Positions 1 through 10,600 of a stretch of 64,000 bases of DNA are shown here, one piece after another. Position 1 is the first letter of the stretch. Each line of letters opens with the position of its first letter. The position numbers were made by a program, and so were the translations under genes. Source of the DNA: Onchocerca volvulus (Eukaryota > Nematoda > Chromadorea > Rhabditida > Onchocercidae). The stretch is taken from positions 15,649,873 to 15,713,872 of the forward strand of contig HG738137.1 in assembly GCA_000499405.2 (NCBI GenBank). Reading direction: 5' to 3'. The notes beneath the pieces were generated by a model. The model ran no database searches. It saw only the letters and a program-made list of their open reading frames with translations, and was not told the DNA's origin.

Positions 1-200
1 TTCTTGTATCTTATAAGTTAGCATTAGAAAAATTAGTTCCACAAAAATCAGCATTAATAAAGGACACATCTGATAAGTCAATGTGATAGAAGTCAGCACC
101 AGTTAGACTAACTCCATCAAAAATGGATCCATTTAGATACAGTGGATTAGCTCCTTTCATTTTAAATTAACTCCATTCAAATTAGGGCCAAAACCTTTTC
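1..200 (-). pseudogene. Pentapeptide-repeat protein fragment (Wolbachia-like insertion)
   Basis: Read on the minus strand, about 48 codons show the five-residue periodicity of pentapeptide-repeat proteins, with runs such as GANPLYLNG, LTGADFYHIDLSD and INADFCGTNFSNANL. The frame ends in a stop at the left side and is broken upstream (near 165-190), where a second stretch (GPNLNGVNLK) continues the same pattern before a TGA. No intron is visible and the product is bacterial in style; such proteins are common in Wolbachia. The fragment lies at the window edge, so its full extent is unknown. The family call rests on the repeat pattern; the Wolbachia origin is inferred from the neighbouring fragments. 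Confidence 0.6.
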
Positions 201-379
201 CATGCTATAACTGTAGAATTTTGTTTGCTATGCTTGATTTTAATACTTTAAACACACAAGTAGAAATAATATCCATTGGAAGATCGTGATATTGAAATTT
301 CAGCGGAGTTGTCATAGATAATAACGATGGGTTGAATGCAACATAAAAAGTAATAGTCCGAGCAATTTTTTAATTAGCA

Positions 380-640
380 AAAATGATAATCCTAGCTTCA
401 TGTTAATAGAAATTCTCGAGCAGCCTTGTACATTAACTAAAACAATAAATCCATTTTATAAAAAGTATGCAGATGCAATATCTATTAACGAAAAATTATT
501 TTCTAAGCTGAGTTATATCACTGTAGTCGGATGTGGATTATCTAATTTCGCTGGACTAATAGAGAAATATTAGCTAGAAGGTGTTGCTCAAGCCGGTTAT
601 ACTTGGAAATTTCATTTCGAAGTTCAGGTATAGCAACATA
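380..640 (+). pseudogene. glmS: glmS-like fragment (glucosamine-6-phosphate synthase), decayed
   Basis: A plus-strand reading gives FMLIEILEQPCTLTKTI, then LSYITVVGCGLSNFAGLIEKY, an in-frame stop, and LEGVAQAG. This order resembles the interdomain region of GlmS: the FMLKEI.EQP motif followed by the first SIS domain with a VACGTS.HAG-type sugar-phosphate loop. In bacteria the enzyme makes glucosamine-6-phosphate from fructose-6-phosphate and glutamine for peptidoglycan precursors. Here the loop residues are altered (GCGLSNFAG) and stops interrupt the frame, so it cannot be functional. The match is partial, and another SIS-domain sugar isomerase remains possible. Confidence 0.5.
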
Positions 641-1082
641 AGAGTAGGAGAAGGAAGTTTTGCATTCTAGTGTTGGTTGCTTTGGTAACAAAGAAAAATG
701 CCATTCTAGTGCATGACGCTAGAATTCAAGAAAAAACAAAGTTTTTTAAAAGAAAAATATAAAAAAGTGTTTGCGTTCAAATTTATTTATAGCAGAATTA
801 GTTACGTAATATTCTAACTAGGAGCAATATTGTGGTAATAATTGTGGAAAAGATAATTGTGGCCACAACCTGATATTATATGGGTTCCAAGCGATGAGTA
901 TGAAAAAGTTGATATTAATAAATATAGGTTAGAAAAGTGGAAATGCGGGGTGACTTTTATTGTACACGAGCTTGCTTAAACACTTATCTAGATTATAAAT
1001 TGTGTTTATTTAGAAGTATATATTGTTGCAATTAAAAAAATATTTTATGCAAAAAAAAAAAAAAAAAAAAAACCTCTTCTTG

Positions 1083-1628
1083 NNNNNNNNNNNNNNNNNN
1101 NNNNNNNNNNNNNNNNNNNNNNNNNNNNNNNNNNNNNNNNNNNNNNNNNNNNNNNNNNNNNNNNNNNNNNNNNNNNNNNNNNNNNNNNNNNNNNNNNNNN
1201 NNNNNNNNNNNNNNNNNNNNNNNNNNNNNNNNNNNNNNNNNNNNNNNNNNNNNNNNNNNNNNNNNNNNNNNNNNNNNNNNNNNNNNNNNNNNNNNNNNNN
1301 NNNNNNNNNNNNNNNNNNNNNNNNNNNNNNNNNNNNNNNNNNNNNNNNNNNNNNNNNNNNNNNNNNNNNNNNNNNNNNNNNNNNNNNNNNNNNNNNNNNN
1401 NNNNNNNNNNNNNNNNNNNNNNNNNNNNNNNNNNNNNNNNNNNNNNNNNNNNNNNNNNNNNNNNNNNNNNNNNNNNNNNNNNNNNNNNNNNNNNNNNNNN
1501 NNNNNNNNNNNNNNNNNNNNNNNNNNNNNNNNNNNNNNNNNNNNNNNNNNNNNNNNNNNNNNNNNNNNNNNNNNNNNNNNNNNNNNNNNNNNNNNNNNNN
1601 NNNNNNNNNNNNNNNNNNNNNNNNNNNN
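1083..1628. other. Assembly gap (546 N)
   Basis: An unbroken run of N. It is immediately preceded by a poly(A) run at about 1050-1071, a plausible reason for the break. The open frames reported through it on both strands are artefacts. Sequence on the two sides may not be truly contiguous, which matters for the Wolbachia-like mosaic it interrupts. Confidence 0.99.
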
Positions 1629-1770
<142 letters not shown>

Positions 1771-1777
1771 ATTAATG

Positions 1778-1975
1778 GATGAAATAGAAGTTATATTGAG
1801 CCCTGTGATACAACTGCTGTTTTTGACTAAGAAACCACATATAATAATAATATGTGAGGTAAATGGTAACGGTAAAACCACAACTATAGATAAACCCGCG
1901 TATAAATATAAAAAAAAAAGGGGGAAAATCCGTTGTGCTGGTTATATGCGATAAAGCTGCTGCTAGTGAACAATA
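1778..1975 (+). pseudogene. ftsY: ftsY fragment (signal recognition particle receptor GTPase), Wolbachia-like
   Basis: The plus strand encodes DEIEVILSPVIQLL, then KKPHIIIICEVNGNGKTTTI, then KSVVLVICDKAAASEQ before a stop. This is the start of the FtsY NG domain: G1 loop GxNGxGKTTTxGKLA and the following CDT(FR)AAA.EQL motif. FtsY docks ribosome-SRP complexes to the SecYEG translocon. Decay is clear: the G1 glycine is a glutamate in CEVNGNGKTTT, GKLA has become DKPA, and part of the CDTFRAAA motif is deleted. Only about 65 codons remain, directly after the rpoB fragment, an arrangement not expected of an intact bacterial chromosome. Confidence 0.8.
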
Positions 1976-2002
1976 AACCGTGATAAGATTTGCTTCAAAT
2001 TA

Positions 2003-2300
2003 TGCACAAAAACCTATGCCACTTTATTAAAGCCTTAGAAGAAAAAAGGACCTGATTAGAATTAAAGAAGAGTTTCGAGAGTTCTTGGAATGACTAGAAT
2101 TCACCATAGAATTCGTTAAATAAGGGGCCAACCGTCATTTTAGAAAATGTTACAGAAAACGGCAAAAATCCAATTCCTATTCTGGTGAATTTATTTAGCA
2201 TCATCAATAGAATAGCTTTAGGTTTGAATATAAATCCTGGTAAACTAAGAGATCTGGGTAAGTTTCTAGCATTTTTCAGTCTTCCGAGCCACCAAAAACT
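2003..2300 (+). pseudogene. ubiD: ubiD fragment (polyprenyl hydroxybenzoate decarboxylase), Wolbachia-like
   Basis: The plus strand first reads HFIKALEEKRDLIRIKEEF, the usual start of UbiD (FI..LE.KGDLVRI.E). After stops and a frame change it continues with GPTVILENVTENG, IPILVNLFSIINRIALGLNI and LRDLGKFLAF, matching the UbiD order (G.PALLFENV, .PVL.NLFG...R.ALGLG, LRELGKLLAFL). UbiD decarboxylates the ubiquinone precursor using prenylated FMN. At least one frameshift and several stops separate the pieces. It begins within 30 bases of the ftsY remnant, so the two pieces were joined or deleted together after or during insertion. Confidence 0.75.
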
Positions 2301-2309
2301 TCAGAGATA

Positions 2310-3660
2310 CTGTAAAAATGTGTCCTTCACTGAAAGCTGTATTATCGATGTGAAGTAAAGTAGTGTGTCGAGGAAAGAGAGTTCTGACTGACTTGTGATT
2401 TGGGATTCTAGAGTCGTTGGATTGGAGATCTTTTTGCTGCTGTGACTACTAGGTCGACAATAGCCTTTATTAGGTTTACACGATATTATAAACAATACTG
2501 CACTTTAAAATAACGAATAATGAGAAAAAAAGAATATGCGAGGAATGTAAATAAAAACAATAGAGTCCTTTGATTAATTGTTGCTTGTACTTCGTTGAGA
2601 TTGCTTGGCATTGGCTGGGAACGTTTTGCCACTGATAGTAATGCAGTAAAGTCTGTCGCTTATATGGTTCCCTTGTTGCTGATGAACTGAAGATGCCGAT
2701 ACTTATAGACACTGAAGCCCGTCACTAGTCTTGATGTGCTGATGATAGAAATACTGAAGAGACTGCTGCCACCGCTGCTGGTGATGTATTCAAGCACTGA
2801 TAATGCTGTCCCGAAAATTCCCCTTTCGTATGGTCATCCTTGATAGGGGCAGAGTTTCATACATCAATCATACAAAAAATATTGGTATGGATAAAGGCTA
2901 AAGAATTAGAGATAAGCAATGCTTAAAACATTTAAACAAAGAACAAAGATTTAGTCCCTAATTATTCGGCAATTGATTGCAATCATTTGCAATACTTTAG
3001 AAAAAATGCATAAAATTAATTGGTATAATATTCCACCTTATTTCGTAATCATTTGCAATTTTGGATAAAGCGCATGATATTAACCTTTATAAAATTCTTA
3101 ACACTATCATGTTTTACATCATTTAAGCATTTTTATACCATTTACAACATGTTTTACAACCATTTACAATTCTTGAACGAAGTACATTTTTTTTTGTTAT
3201 CAGCAGATTAGATGATGAGCAATAAAGGGCCATTGTACGTAATATGAATAAATGGCTTATATGTATGAGATTACAAATTTTTATTATAAACAACATCTGG
3301 ATTATGTCGGCATTTCGGTTTAACGACATAGTGAACAAAGCTTCCTATCAACAGGAATCCTGCAGAGCAGCTAATATATTATATAGGAAATAGACCAACA
3401 CGCCATTTATATCGGTATAGTAATAGAAATAACATATATTCTAGCTTAAATTCCATAAATTGTGAATTTCACGATATCGTGGAAAATAAAACTCTGCTAT
3501 TATGGAATATGGTTGGCAAACTAACATTGCTAGCATTGTAAATAGAAATGAGGGTCATCTTTAATTTTTTACCCCTGTATAGCTTGTCCATTTGGCAAAT
3601 TGCTACCGGGCTGAATATGGTAAAAGTCTTTCAGCGAAGATCATCATTGATGGGCTGATT
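2310..3660. other. No gene recognised; probable decayed insertion sequence
   Basis: About 1.3 kb right of the ubiD remnant. It is more GC-balanced than the nematode sequence further on, and 2700-2790 has a CTG/GCTG-rich stretch with loose short-repeat structure. No frame longer than about 80 codons looks coding and no protein family was recognised on either strand. It probably belongs to the same bacterial-like insertion but is too decayed to name. Confidence 0.4.
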
Positions 3661-3670
3661 AGGCAGTTTG

Positions 3671-4280
3671 TCAGGTTAGACTAATAATAATACTATACTG
3701 CATATTATACCGACTATTATCGCTTAAGTTGAAACTATAAACTATATCGTTACTCAAGTTTATCGGTGTAGTTGCAGTACCAATCCTTTTGAATATAAAG
3801 TTTAATAATCCTAATGAGAAAGTTAATGTAGTGATAATAAGATCCTTTTTACACTTAGTAAGCACTTTCTTGCATTCAACAGATTCACCTAGTACCTTTT
3901 TATCTTGATATTTTTTATGTTTCTTGATATTTTTTTCATATATAATGGCAGCCTATTGATTCTGAAGTGAATAAGAATGGGCTGTTGATGCTAAGTGAAT
4001 ACGACTTATTGCATTCGCATTACCTTCAGTTAAGAAATGGAAAACTTGCAACATCATTAACGCTTTTATGGCGGTTACTTAAAAGGCTAGCTAATTTGCC
4101 TATTATTTTTAACAGTTCTTTTTTGCCATTAGGATCCCTGTAGTCCTTGATTAGATCGCGTAAAGTAAATATAGAATGAACAATCAATAGAATAAGCATT
4201 GGAAACTTTAACTCATTGAGTAATTTCACACATAAGAAGGATGTTGGACTTTTTATTATCAATAAATTCGCAACAAATTT
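3671..4280 (-). pseudogene. Unidentified membrane-protein remnants (bacterial-like?)
   Basis: Two adjacent minus-strand frames read like separated parts of one decayed protein: 4026-4262 (contains LPMLILL-like hydrophobic and DPNGKKELLKIIGKLASLL segments) and 3671-3865 (contains LIITTLTFSLGLLNFIF). Each has a hydrophobic stretch followed by a charged one. Composition and the absence of splice sites fit the surrounding Wolbachia-like block, but no family was recognised and the link between the two frames is inference. Confidence 0.3.
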
Positions 4281-4619
4281 GTAGTGAAGCCTTACATAAT
4301 AAGTTTATTAAACCTGTTGTGATACAAATTACCTTTCCGATACCATGATTTTAAGCATCGTGTACCTTTTATGCAAACTGTTTGATTTCTTTTTTTTTAG
4401 CTCATTTAGCATAGATAGTTAATGTAATAACAACATCTCAAAAAGTGCTGTAAATCAGGACTATGAGAGCGGTTTCTGCATAAATCACCAAGCATTTAAT
4501 AAATAAGGAATCAGAGGTCATTTTTTTTTCAATCTACGATATTATGTAATGATAGAGTTTATGATATTATATGATATTTTTGCAGCCTTAAACTTTTAAT
4601 ACAGCACTAAACTTCTCTT

Positions 4620-5060
4620 TTTCTATGCCATAAATCTTTTTACAGGCACATGAGTTGGAATTTTCACTACATTTAGCTTATATGTATCACGGAATTCTTC
4701 TGCTTCTGTTGCAATTGTTCTAGTCATACCAGAGACATACGAAAGTAATTCTGAAATATGATTGATGCTAAAGTTTAGTTCTCATGCTGAATTTCAAGAT
4801 TCTCCTTCGCTTCAAGTGCTTGGTGAAGATCATGGAAATATCTTCTATTCTCTATGGTACGTCCAGCAAACTACCTTGCCGTCCTTTATTATAAATCCTT
4901 ATCAATAGCAAACAGCTTATATGCATGCATTACTTACATAGTGATTCATCACCATGTTGTTGGTACCATATAGCGAAGAATCCTCAGAAATGAGATTATA
5001 TAACCTGAATAGCTTCTCTTCCACCCTTAAAATGCCATCTTCAATAAGGTAATGTTAATT
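4620..5060 (-). pseudogene. secA: secA fragment (preprotein translocase ATPase), Wolbachia-like
   Basis: Reading down the minus strand gives, in SecA order: [46 protein letters not shown] then a stop, [14 protein letters not shown], and [20 protein letters not shown] followed by [12 protein letters not shown]. These correspond to the SecA stretch with KDGKV..VDEFTGR, GLHQA.EAKE.v.I..E..TLASIT.QN.FR and GMTGTA.TEA.EF. At least one frameshift or deletion (before GMT) and several stops are present. SecA drives protein export through SecYEG. This is the longest and clearest of the bacterial remnants and lies on the opposite strand to the rpoB, ftsY and ubiD pieces. Confidence 0.85.
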
Positions 5061-5104
5061 TTTTGTGCTCGTTAAGTAAGTCTAGATGCTGCACGGAATT
5101 GCGT

Positions 5105-5350
5105 TTATCGAAATTGAGGACCGTACTTCATCATTGTCTTGATTTTTTTTTTACTAATAATTTTCGCAAGAATTTGTTTCGCACTACAAATGAACCTGTC
5201 ATATTTTTGTGTGAATATATTTGCTGCAAATGATTCTATTCTAGAGGAGATGTTACCTGCGATAATGGAAATCGAAGCAATTGGAGCGAAAGCAAGCTTA
5301 TGTGTAAACCTTACCATCAGATTGATCTCTTTAGCAAGGCATGCTCCCAC
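5105..5350 (-). other. Open 81-codon frame of unknown origin
   Basis: The minus-strand frame lies between the secA remnant and the Helitron fragment and is open from an ATG to a stop. It is alanine- and isoleucine-rich with alternating hydrophobic segments (LAFAPIASISIIAGNI). A plus-strand frame overlaps it. No family was recognised. It may be the tail of the bacterial insertion or noise between two decayed elements. Confidence 0.2.
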
Positions 5351-5379
5351 TTCTCCTAATTTTTTAGAGACTATATCTG

Positions 5380-5935
5380 CTTACTCACGCAAATGCATAA
5401 ATATTCTTTTATTCCACTGTTCCCAGTGTCGTTCATTCTTCAATAAATTCAAAACTTGACATGCATTGCGAAAAGTGGCATGTGTGACGCCGTTGACAAT
5501 TTTCAATTGCTGGAAGGAAGTTGGACCGGGCACATTTATTAACAACATACGAAGGAAGAAGCACTCGTCTTGATTAAGATGCACGGTGTACAATCTGCCT
5601 ATTGTAGTTTCTCAGAATATGTTTGATTGTTCATAACTCGTTCTCCTCGTTTCGTTCAAATGATTTTCTACTAGCATTCCATGTTTTATACATAGGCATT
5701 CCGAATATAACAGTGTTTTCGCAAATGGTCATTTTAACATAACATGAAGAAAGCAGTTAACGTTGTAGCCGGTGGATTTGGGGTTATTTGTTGCACATTT
5801 GCAGCTGTGAAATAAACGCGTTTGTTGCACATTTGCAGCTGTGAAATAAACGCGTTGTTCATTTTCTAGATGTACTGCTAAGTGAGCAACAGCTGGACTT
5901 TGTTCATGTATGGGAATGAAAGAATTCACCACACA
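5380..5935 (-). mobile_element. Helitron helicase/replicase fragment (dead)
   Basis: The minus strand encodes AVAHLAVHLENEQRVYFTAA, then TTLTAFFMLC, PFAKTLLYSE, and GRLYTVHLNQDECFFLRMLL followed by INVPGPTSFQQLKIVNG, ATFRNACQVLNLL and ERHWEQ. This is the order found upstream of the Pif1-type helicase core in Helitron transposon proteins (RVYF..N, TTLT.FF.LC, (FA)KTLLYSE, GRLYTV.P...E.F.LR.LL..V.GP.SF..LRTVNG...TY..AC..L.LLE.D..W). Stops, frameshifts and a 34-bp tandem duplication break the frame. Helitrons move by rolling-circle replication; neither the Rep domain nor the helicase motifs are seen here, so this is an internal scrap that cannot move by itself. Confidence 0.8.
5787..5854. repeat. 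Perfect 34-bp tandem duplication inside the Helitron remnant
   Basis: The 34 bases at 5787-5820 are repeated exactly at 5821-5854. The unit is not a multiple of three, so it shifts the Helitron frame right after the RVYFTAA motif. Exact identity of the copies suggests the duplication is recent compared with the decay around it. Confidence 0.97.
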
Positions 5936-5939
5936 GAGC

Positions 5940-7405
5940 CTTTCTTTCGCGAGTAATTGACTAAGATGGATGATAGTAAATAGAATCCGATGATTTCTGT
6001 GAATTGTCTTCTTATAAAAATTCTGTTAATTTCTTAATAAAATCAAAATTAATACCTTCAAATTTAACCCAGCAGAAAACTTCTGGCGATGAAAATAACA
6101 AATGGCGAAAGGCAAATAAATGGCGAAGTATAATCTTACGGGTTCAATTTTTTAATCAACTATCCCTTTTAGCAAAATGTTTTCTTAACAAACATTTTCA
6201 AACAAGAAAACTTTATTCTTTTAGGTCTAAAATATAGGATTTGGTCACTTTCTGCAAAATTATATTTCCCAAGCAATTGTTTCAGATTTACGTGGACAAA
6301 GATTGGATTTCTCAAAGTGTAGTCAATAAAATGAGAGCAAGATGAAATAAATACTTGAAATGTTATCTGACTTGCCGCATGTGATCACTTACACCCACTG
6401 TTGTTGATGATGTTTTAAAAGGACTCTGAAGATTATTTTCCTACTTTTGAATAATACTGTATAGTATTTGATAATCTGATGATTTCTGCTAGTTCAAACT
6501 CCAGCACCGACGCTGAACTACCTTTCTGCATAAGTATTCAGAAAAAAGTAATATTCACTTCTTCGTTTATCTTGAATCTACTAACTCTAATTTGAAACTG
6601 TTAAAAGACATGGAGCGAAGCGGACATTGAACTGTTACTTTAAACAAATACAAACGACAATTACTACAATTAAATTTCCAAGATAAAAGCACAAAAAAAC
6701 TCTTATCATAAACCAACTTTTGATCACAACCATGAATCGACTTTATACAAAATTGCATTATGTTACAACAAAGTAATTTTTCGAAACTCTCAACTACTCA
6801 CATGATTACTTGCAAAGGATATAAATATAACATAGGAAGCACTTCAATCAATTGATAGATGTCACAGTCTAAAGTTCTAAATTTTATTGCACCATTTCAT
6901 TACAATAACATTCACAACAGTAATTAAAGCAGTGGAAACTAAACAAATAAAATTTTTATGCGTTGTGTAAATCAATATTTCATCGATTATAATTGACGAA
7001 ATTTTTAAAAAATTAATTGGGAATAATTCACTTTTTAAATCGATAGCGTCACGCATCACAAAATAATTATACTTATTTGCAACAGAAAAATTTAGCAGAC
7101 CGAAAATCGGAAAAAAAAATAAGTGCAATAGAATTCGAGAGAGTATCCACCGATAATTAATAAAACAGTGAGATGACGAATAGCAAAGGCATTTCATTGA
7201 ATGATAAGAAGTATATTTTCGTTTCTTTCTCCGAGGATAATGGAGAAAAATGATTTAATATTTGCATCTTCCATTTCATACAAATACATATTTTTCAACT
7301 CCTCGTCATACTTTGATTTTTTCCACTCCTTCTCTACTAATTCACTAACTCTATTTGAGCTTCGTCAAATATTTAGCATCACTTGGCAACATCAAAAATC
7401 GAGAA
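5940..7405. other. Intergenic; no gene recognised
   Basis: AT-rich sequence between the Helitron scrap and the ligase stop codon. Two open frames (6004-6237 plus, 6877-7197 minus) have compositions typical of AT-rich non-coding DNA, and no motif or splice structure supports them. The 3' untranslated part of the ligase gene should lie at the right end on the minus strand. Confidence 0.5.
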
Positions 7406-7408
7406 AAA

Positions 7409-7583
7409 TCAATAGTAGTCATCATTATTATCATCATTGCAAAGAGAAGCACCAGGTGTACCTTTATTTTTGATCTGTTCTTGGCTGTTATACATGTCTG
7501 CTATCTGAAATCATGTCAAAATTTATGAGCATTTTATTATAATTATTAAAAGATGTAGAAAAAAAAGATCATCATTAAACGAT

Positions 7584-7614
<31 letters not shown>

Positions 7615-10600
7615 GGCTAAATTCTACTTCTAGAAGATTATAATGTCGCAAAATGCCTTTTTTTTCTGTTTTTTTTTTTTTTTTTGAAGACAAACCTGTT
7701 GTGAAGTAGTACATTCCTCCGGTGTTTTATCAGTACGTCTTCGAATATATCGAGGAAATCGCAATGAGATTCCTTTTTCCAGATCTACCTTTAAAAAAAA
7801 GATATGTTGAAAAATATTCTCCAAAATGTAAAAGACTTTATCTTCAAAAAAATAACAGAAATAATTAGTGAAAAATTTATATCTACATAGAAATGAACAT
7901 ACAATATAAAGTTTTTCCTCAAGAAATCTGAAATATTTTCAAAACTCACGATTCCTTTGGCAGCAAAATGTTTAGGTGATATTGATAGATCAGCTGCTTT
8001 CACTTCCCAGACAATTTTCGGATCAAACCATACATCTGGTTTTAATGAACTGTCATACGAATAATAAGGACGGGCCTGAAACAATAATAAAAAATGATGA
8101 TCCGGCAAATTACGGGCTAAATAAATACTAAAATCTTTTTTTTTTTAAATTGTTGCTCAATAGTTCCAGATGCTGAAAGATTCTAATCCATTAAAATGAT
8201 ATTATCTGAATGATAAACAGCATGAAACAATTCGCACTTCTCGCTAATTAAAATGCTTGACATTCTGTACTCAGTATCTGAAAACATTGAAAAAAAGATG
8301 CGCAAACTTGTTAGACTGATCATATATATTGACTTATATAACTACTATATCCCAACATAATTACTATATCCGAATAATTACTATATGTAACTTTTTTATT
8401 AAACATCATCTGATTATTTGAATACAATAAATTATTGTAGTGTTTCAGAAAATATACGATATGAACTATCTATCTATTTAAAAGTGTAAGCTCTTTGTAA
8501 ATGAGAGACGAAATTAAGTACATTAAATCAGTGTTAAAAAATCTGTCTGACATAAATTTTATTTAAGATAGCTTTTTGAAATTTCTAACCTTTTCGATCC
8601 TGAGTGTTTCAAAGTACTGGTACTGCTGGCGAAGATCATCGTCAGTCAAACCTGTGCCAATCTAAACAAGTTTAGAAGACAGAAATAGTTTAGAAGACTG
8701 AAATAGTAATTTACCAGTCACAAATAAAATTGATGAAGAAGATAATGTATTGAAAAGAACGCCAATACCTTGCAAATACTTTCATATTCTTCATTTATTG
8801 GGTTGTAACACGCCAGCAGGTAACCACCATAAACGCCCGTTCTTTTACCCGTACCAAAATAGGCCCCGATAACAGTGAGATCAACAGTGTCACCAATTGT
8901 ATCCAAATAATCCTTTTTAAGCTATAACTACATGTCAAATACTTGATTACGAAAGAACAGAATACATACCATTTATGCCTCACTGAAACAGCTAAAATTT
9001 TTAATGATAAATACTCCTCTATTGAGTCTCCCTTGCAATATCACAATAAATCAAATGAAGATTTCACATCTCCAAGCTATAATATTTGTCATCAAATAAT
9101 ATTCGAAGTTACAGATGAAAATAATAAGGAATAATGTAATTAGTCAAATTTTTCAATTCAATGATAAAACTTGCAGAAACCTTTAGCCAACTATGTGACC
9201 GTTTAGCTATTTCATATGTAGCATCGGAATCAAGAGTTTTGATCATAAGTCCTTCGCAGTTACCCTTTATTGCATCATCCAGAAATTCGGCAATTTGTTC
9301 CGTGTCTTCCGTATCTTTGGATGCAACAAATCCACAAATACCTTCCACTTCCTAATTGAAAATAAAATAAAAATCACATAATGTCAATGTAATTACGAAT
9401 TGTATTCTCAAGATTAAGAGAAACAAACAGCACAAGAGAAATTGTAATTCTAAGCAGAAAAACTGAAACACTGCTGTAATTCTAAGCAGTATTATTAACA
9501 ACGTTTCCAATCATATAACAAAACTGTTTTTAATGACCTTAAAATGTTGTCGCAATATTTCCCGCCGCTTCCGATACGGGGATTTTGTTAATGACTGGCC
9601 GTTCCAAAAGAGCAAGTCAAATATAAATACATGGACTTTAACTTTAATTTCACTGTCGCCTGCATTCTGAAGAAAAAGAAACACAAAAGATGTAAAAGAA
9701 AATGAGTCAAGTTTCTAATCATGATTTAAAACAGTTTAATATCGTGTTTTGCCTTTGACCAATGGTAAAATAGAAATGAACAAACAGTTTTCAATTAATT
9801 TTGAAGCAGTTAATTCTAAATAATACTAGAATATATAATAAAACTGTTGTCTGGAAAAAAAAAATTAAGAAAAACCAATCTTAGATAATCAAATAAGGCT
9901 CTTTAACTCAAATACCTTTCTCTTCCTCGTAGAAAGAATCTGGAAAGGTAAAATCGTTTCTTGTACAGGATCAAATGCAACAATTTCCGAATCAATAATA
10001 AAAGATATCGTATCCTCATCCATAATTTGCTTTAGGAGTTCTATCATATCCGGATATTTGTCAGTATTGTTTTCTTGATTCCGACTGAATATTTTAATGC
10101 CAAATGAATCATAATGTATCTATAAAGAAGTTATAAAATATAGATCATTTCTTAGATATATACTTCGAATTAAGGTGAATTAACAAATCAACTGCCTGAT
10201 TTACTATCGCTTAAAAACCTAAATAACTGGATGAACTATAGATGAATCTAAGTAATAATTAATGCATATTTTCAAAATTGAAAAAGTGATTCTTACTTGA
10301 GCTCTTTCACCGTCGTATTTAAATTCACATGCAAAAACAGAATTACCAAAACGTTTCAATACTTCATCAATTCCTTTTGTCGGATGTGCTAACATCGGTT
10401 TCACGGGTATACCTTATCAAATAAATGAATTTAAAAACAAAAGCATGCGAGAGAATAGCATACATCTAGCTTTTATGAGATTTATGTAAGCGACTAAGAA
10501 TATGCTCACTTATGAAGCAATAAAACCATCATTAATATATTTATCAAGTAGTAAATCATATAAATTGCAACATTATCAGTAAATCACATTTAAAAAGATC

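Noticed and set aside
5787..5854. The tandem 34-bp repeat considered as a CRISPR-like or attachment-site repeat
   Set aside because: Only two adjacent copies with no spacer, inside a decayed transposon frame; a simple tandem duplication explains it.
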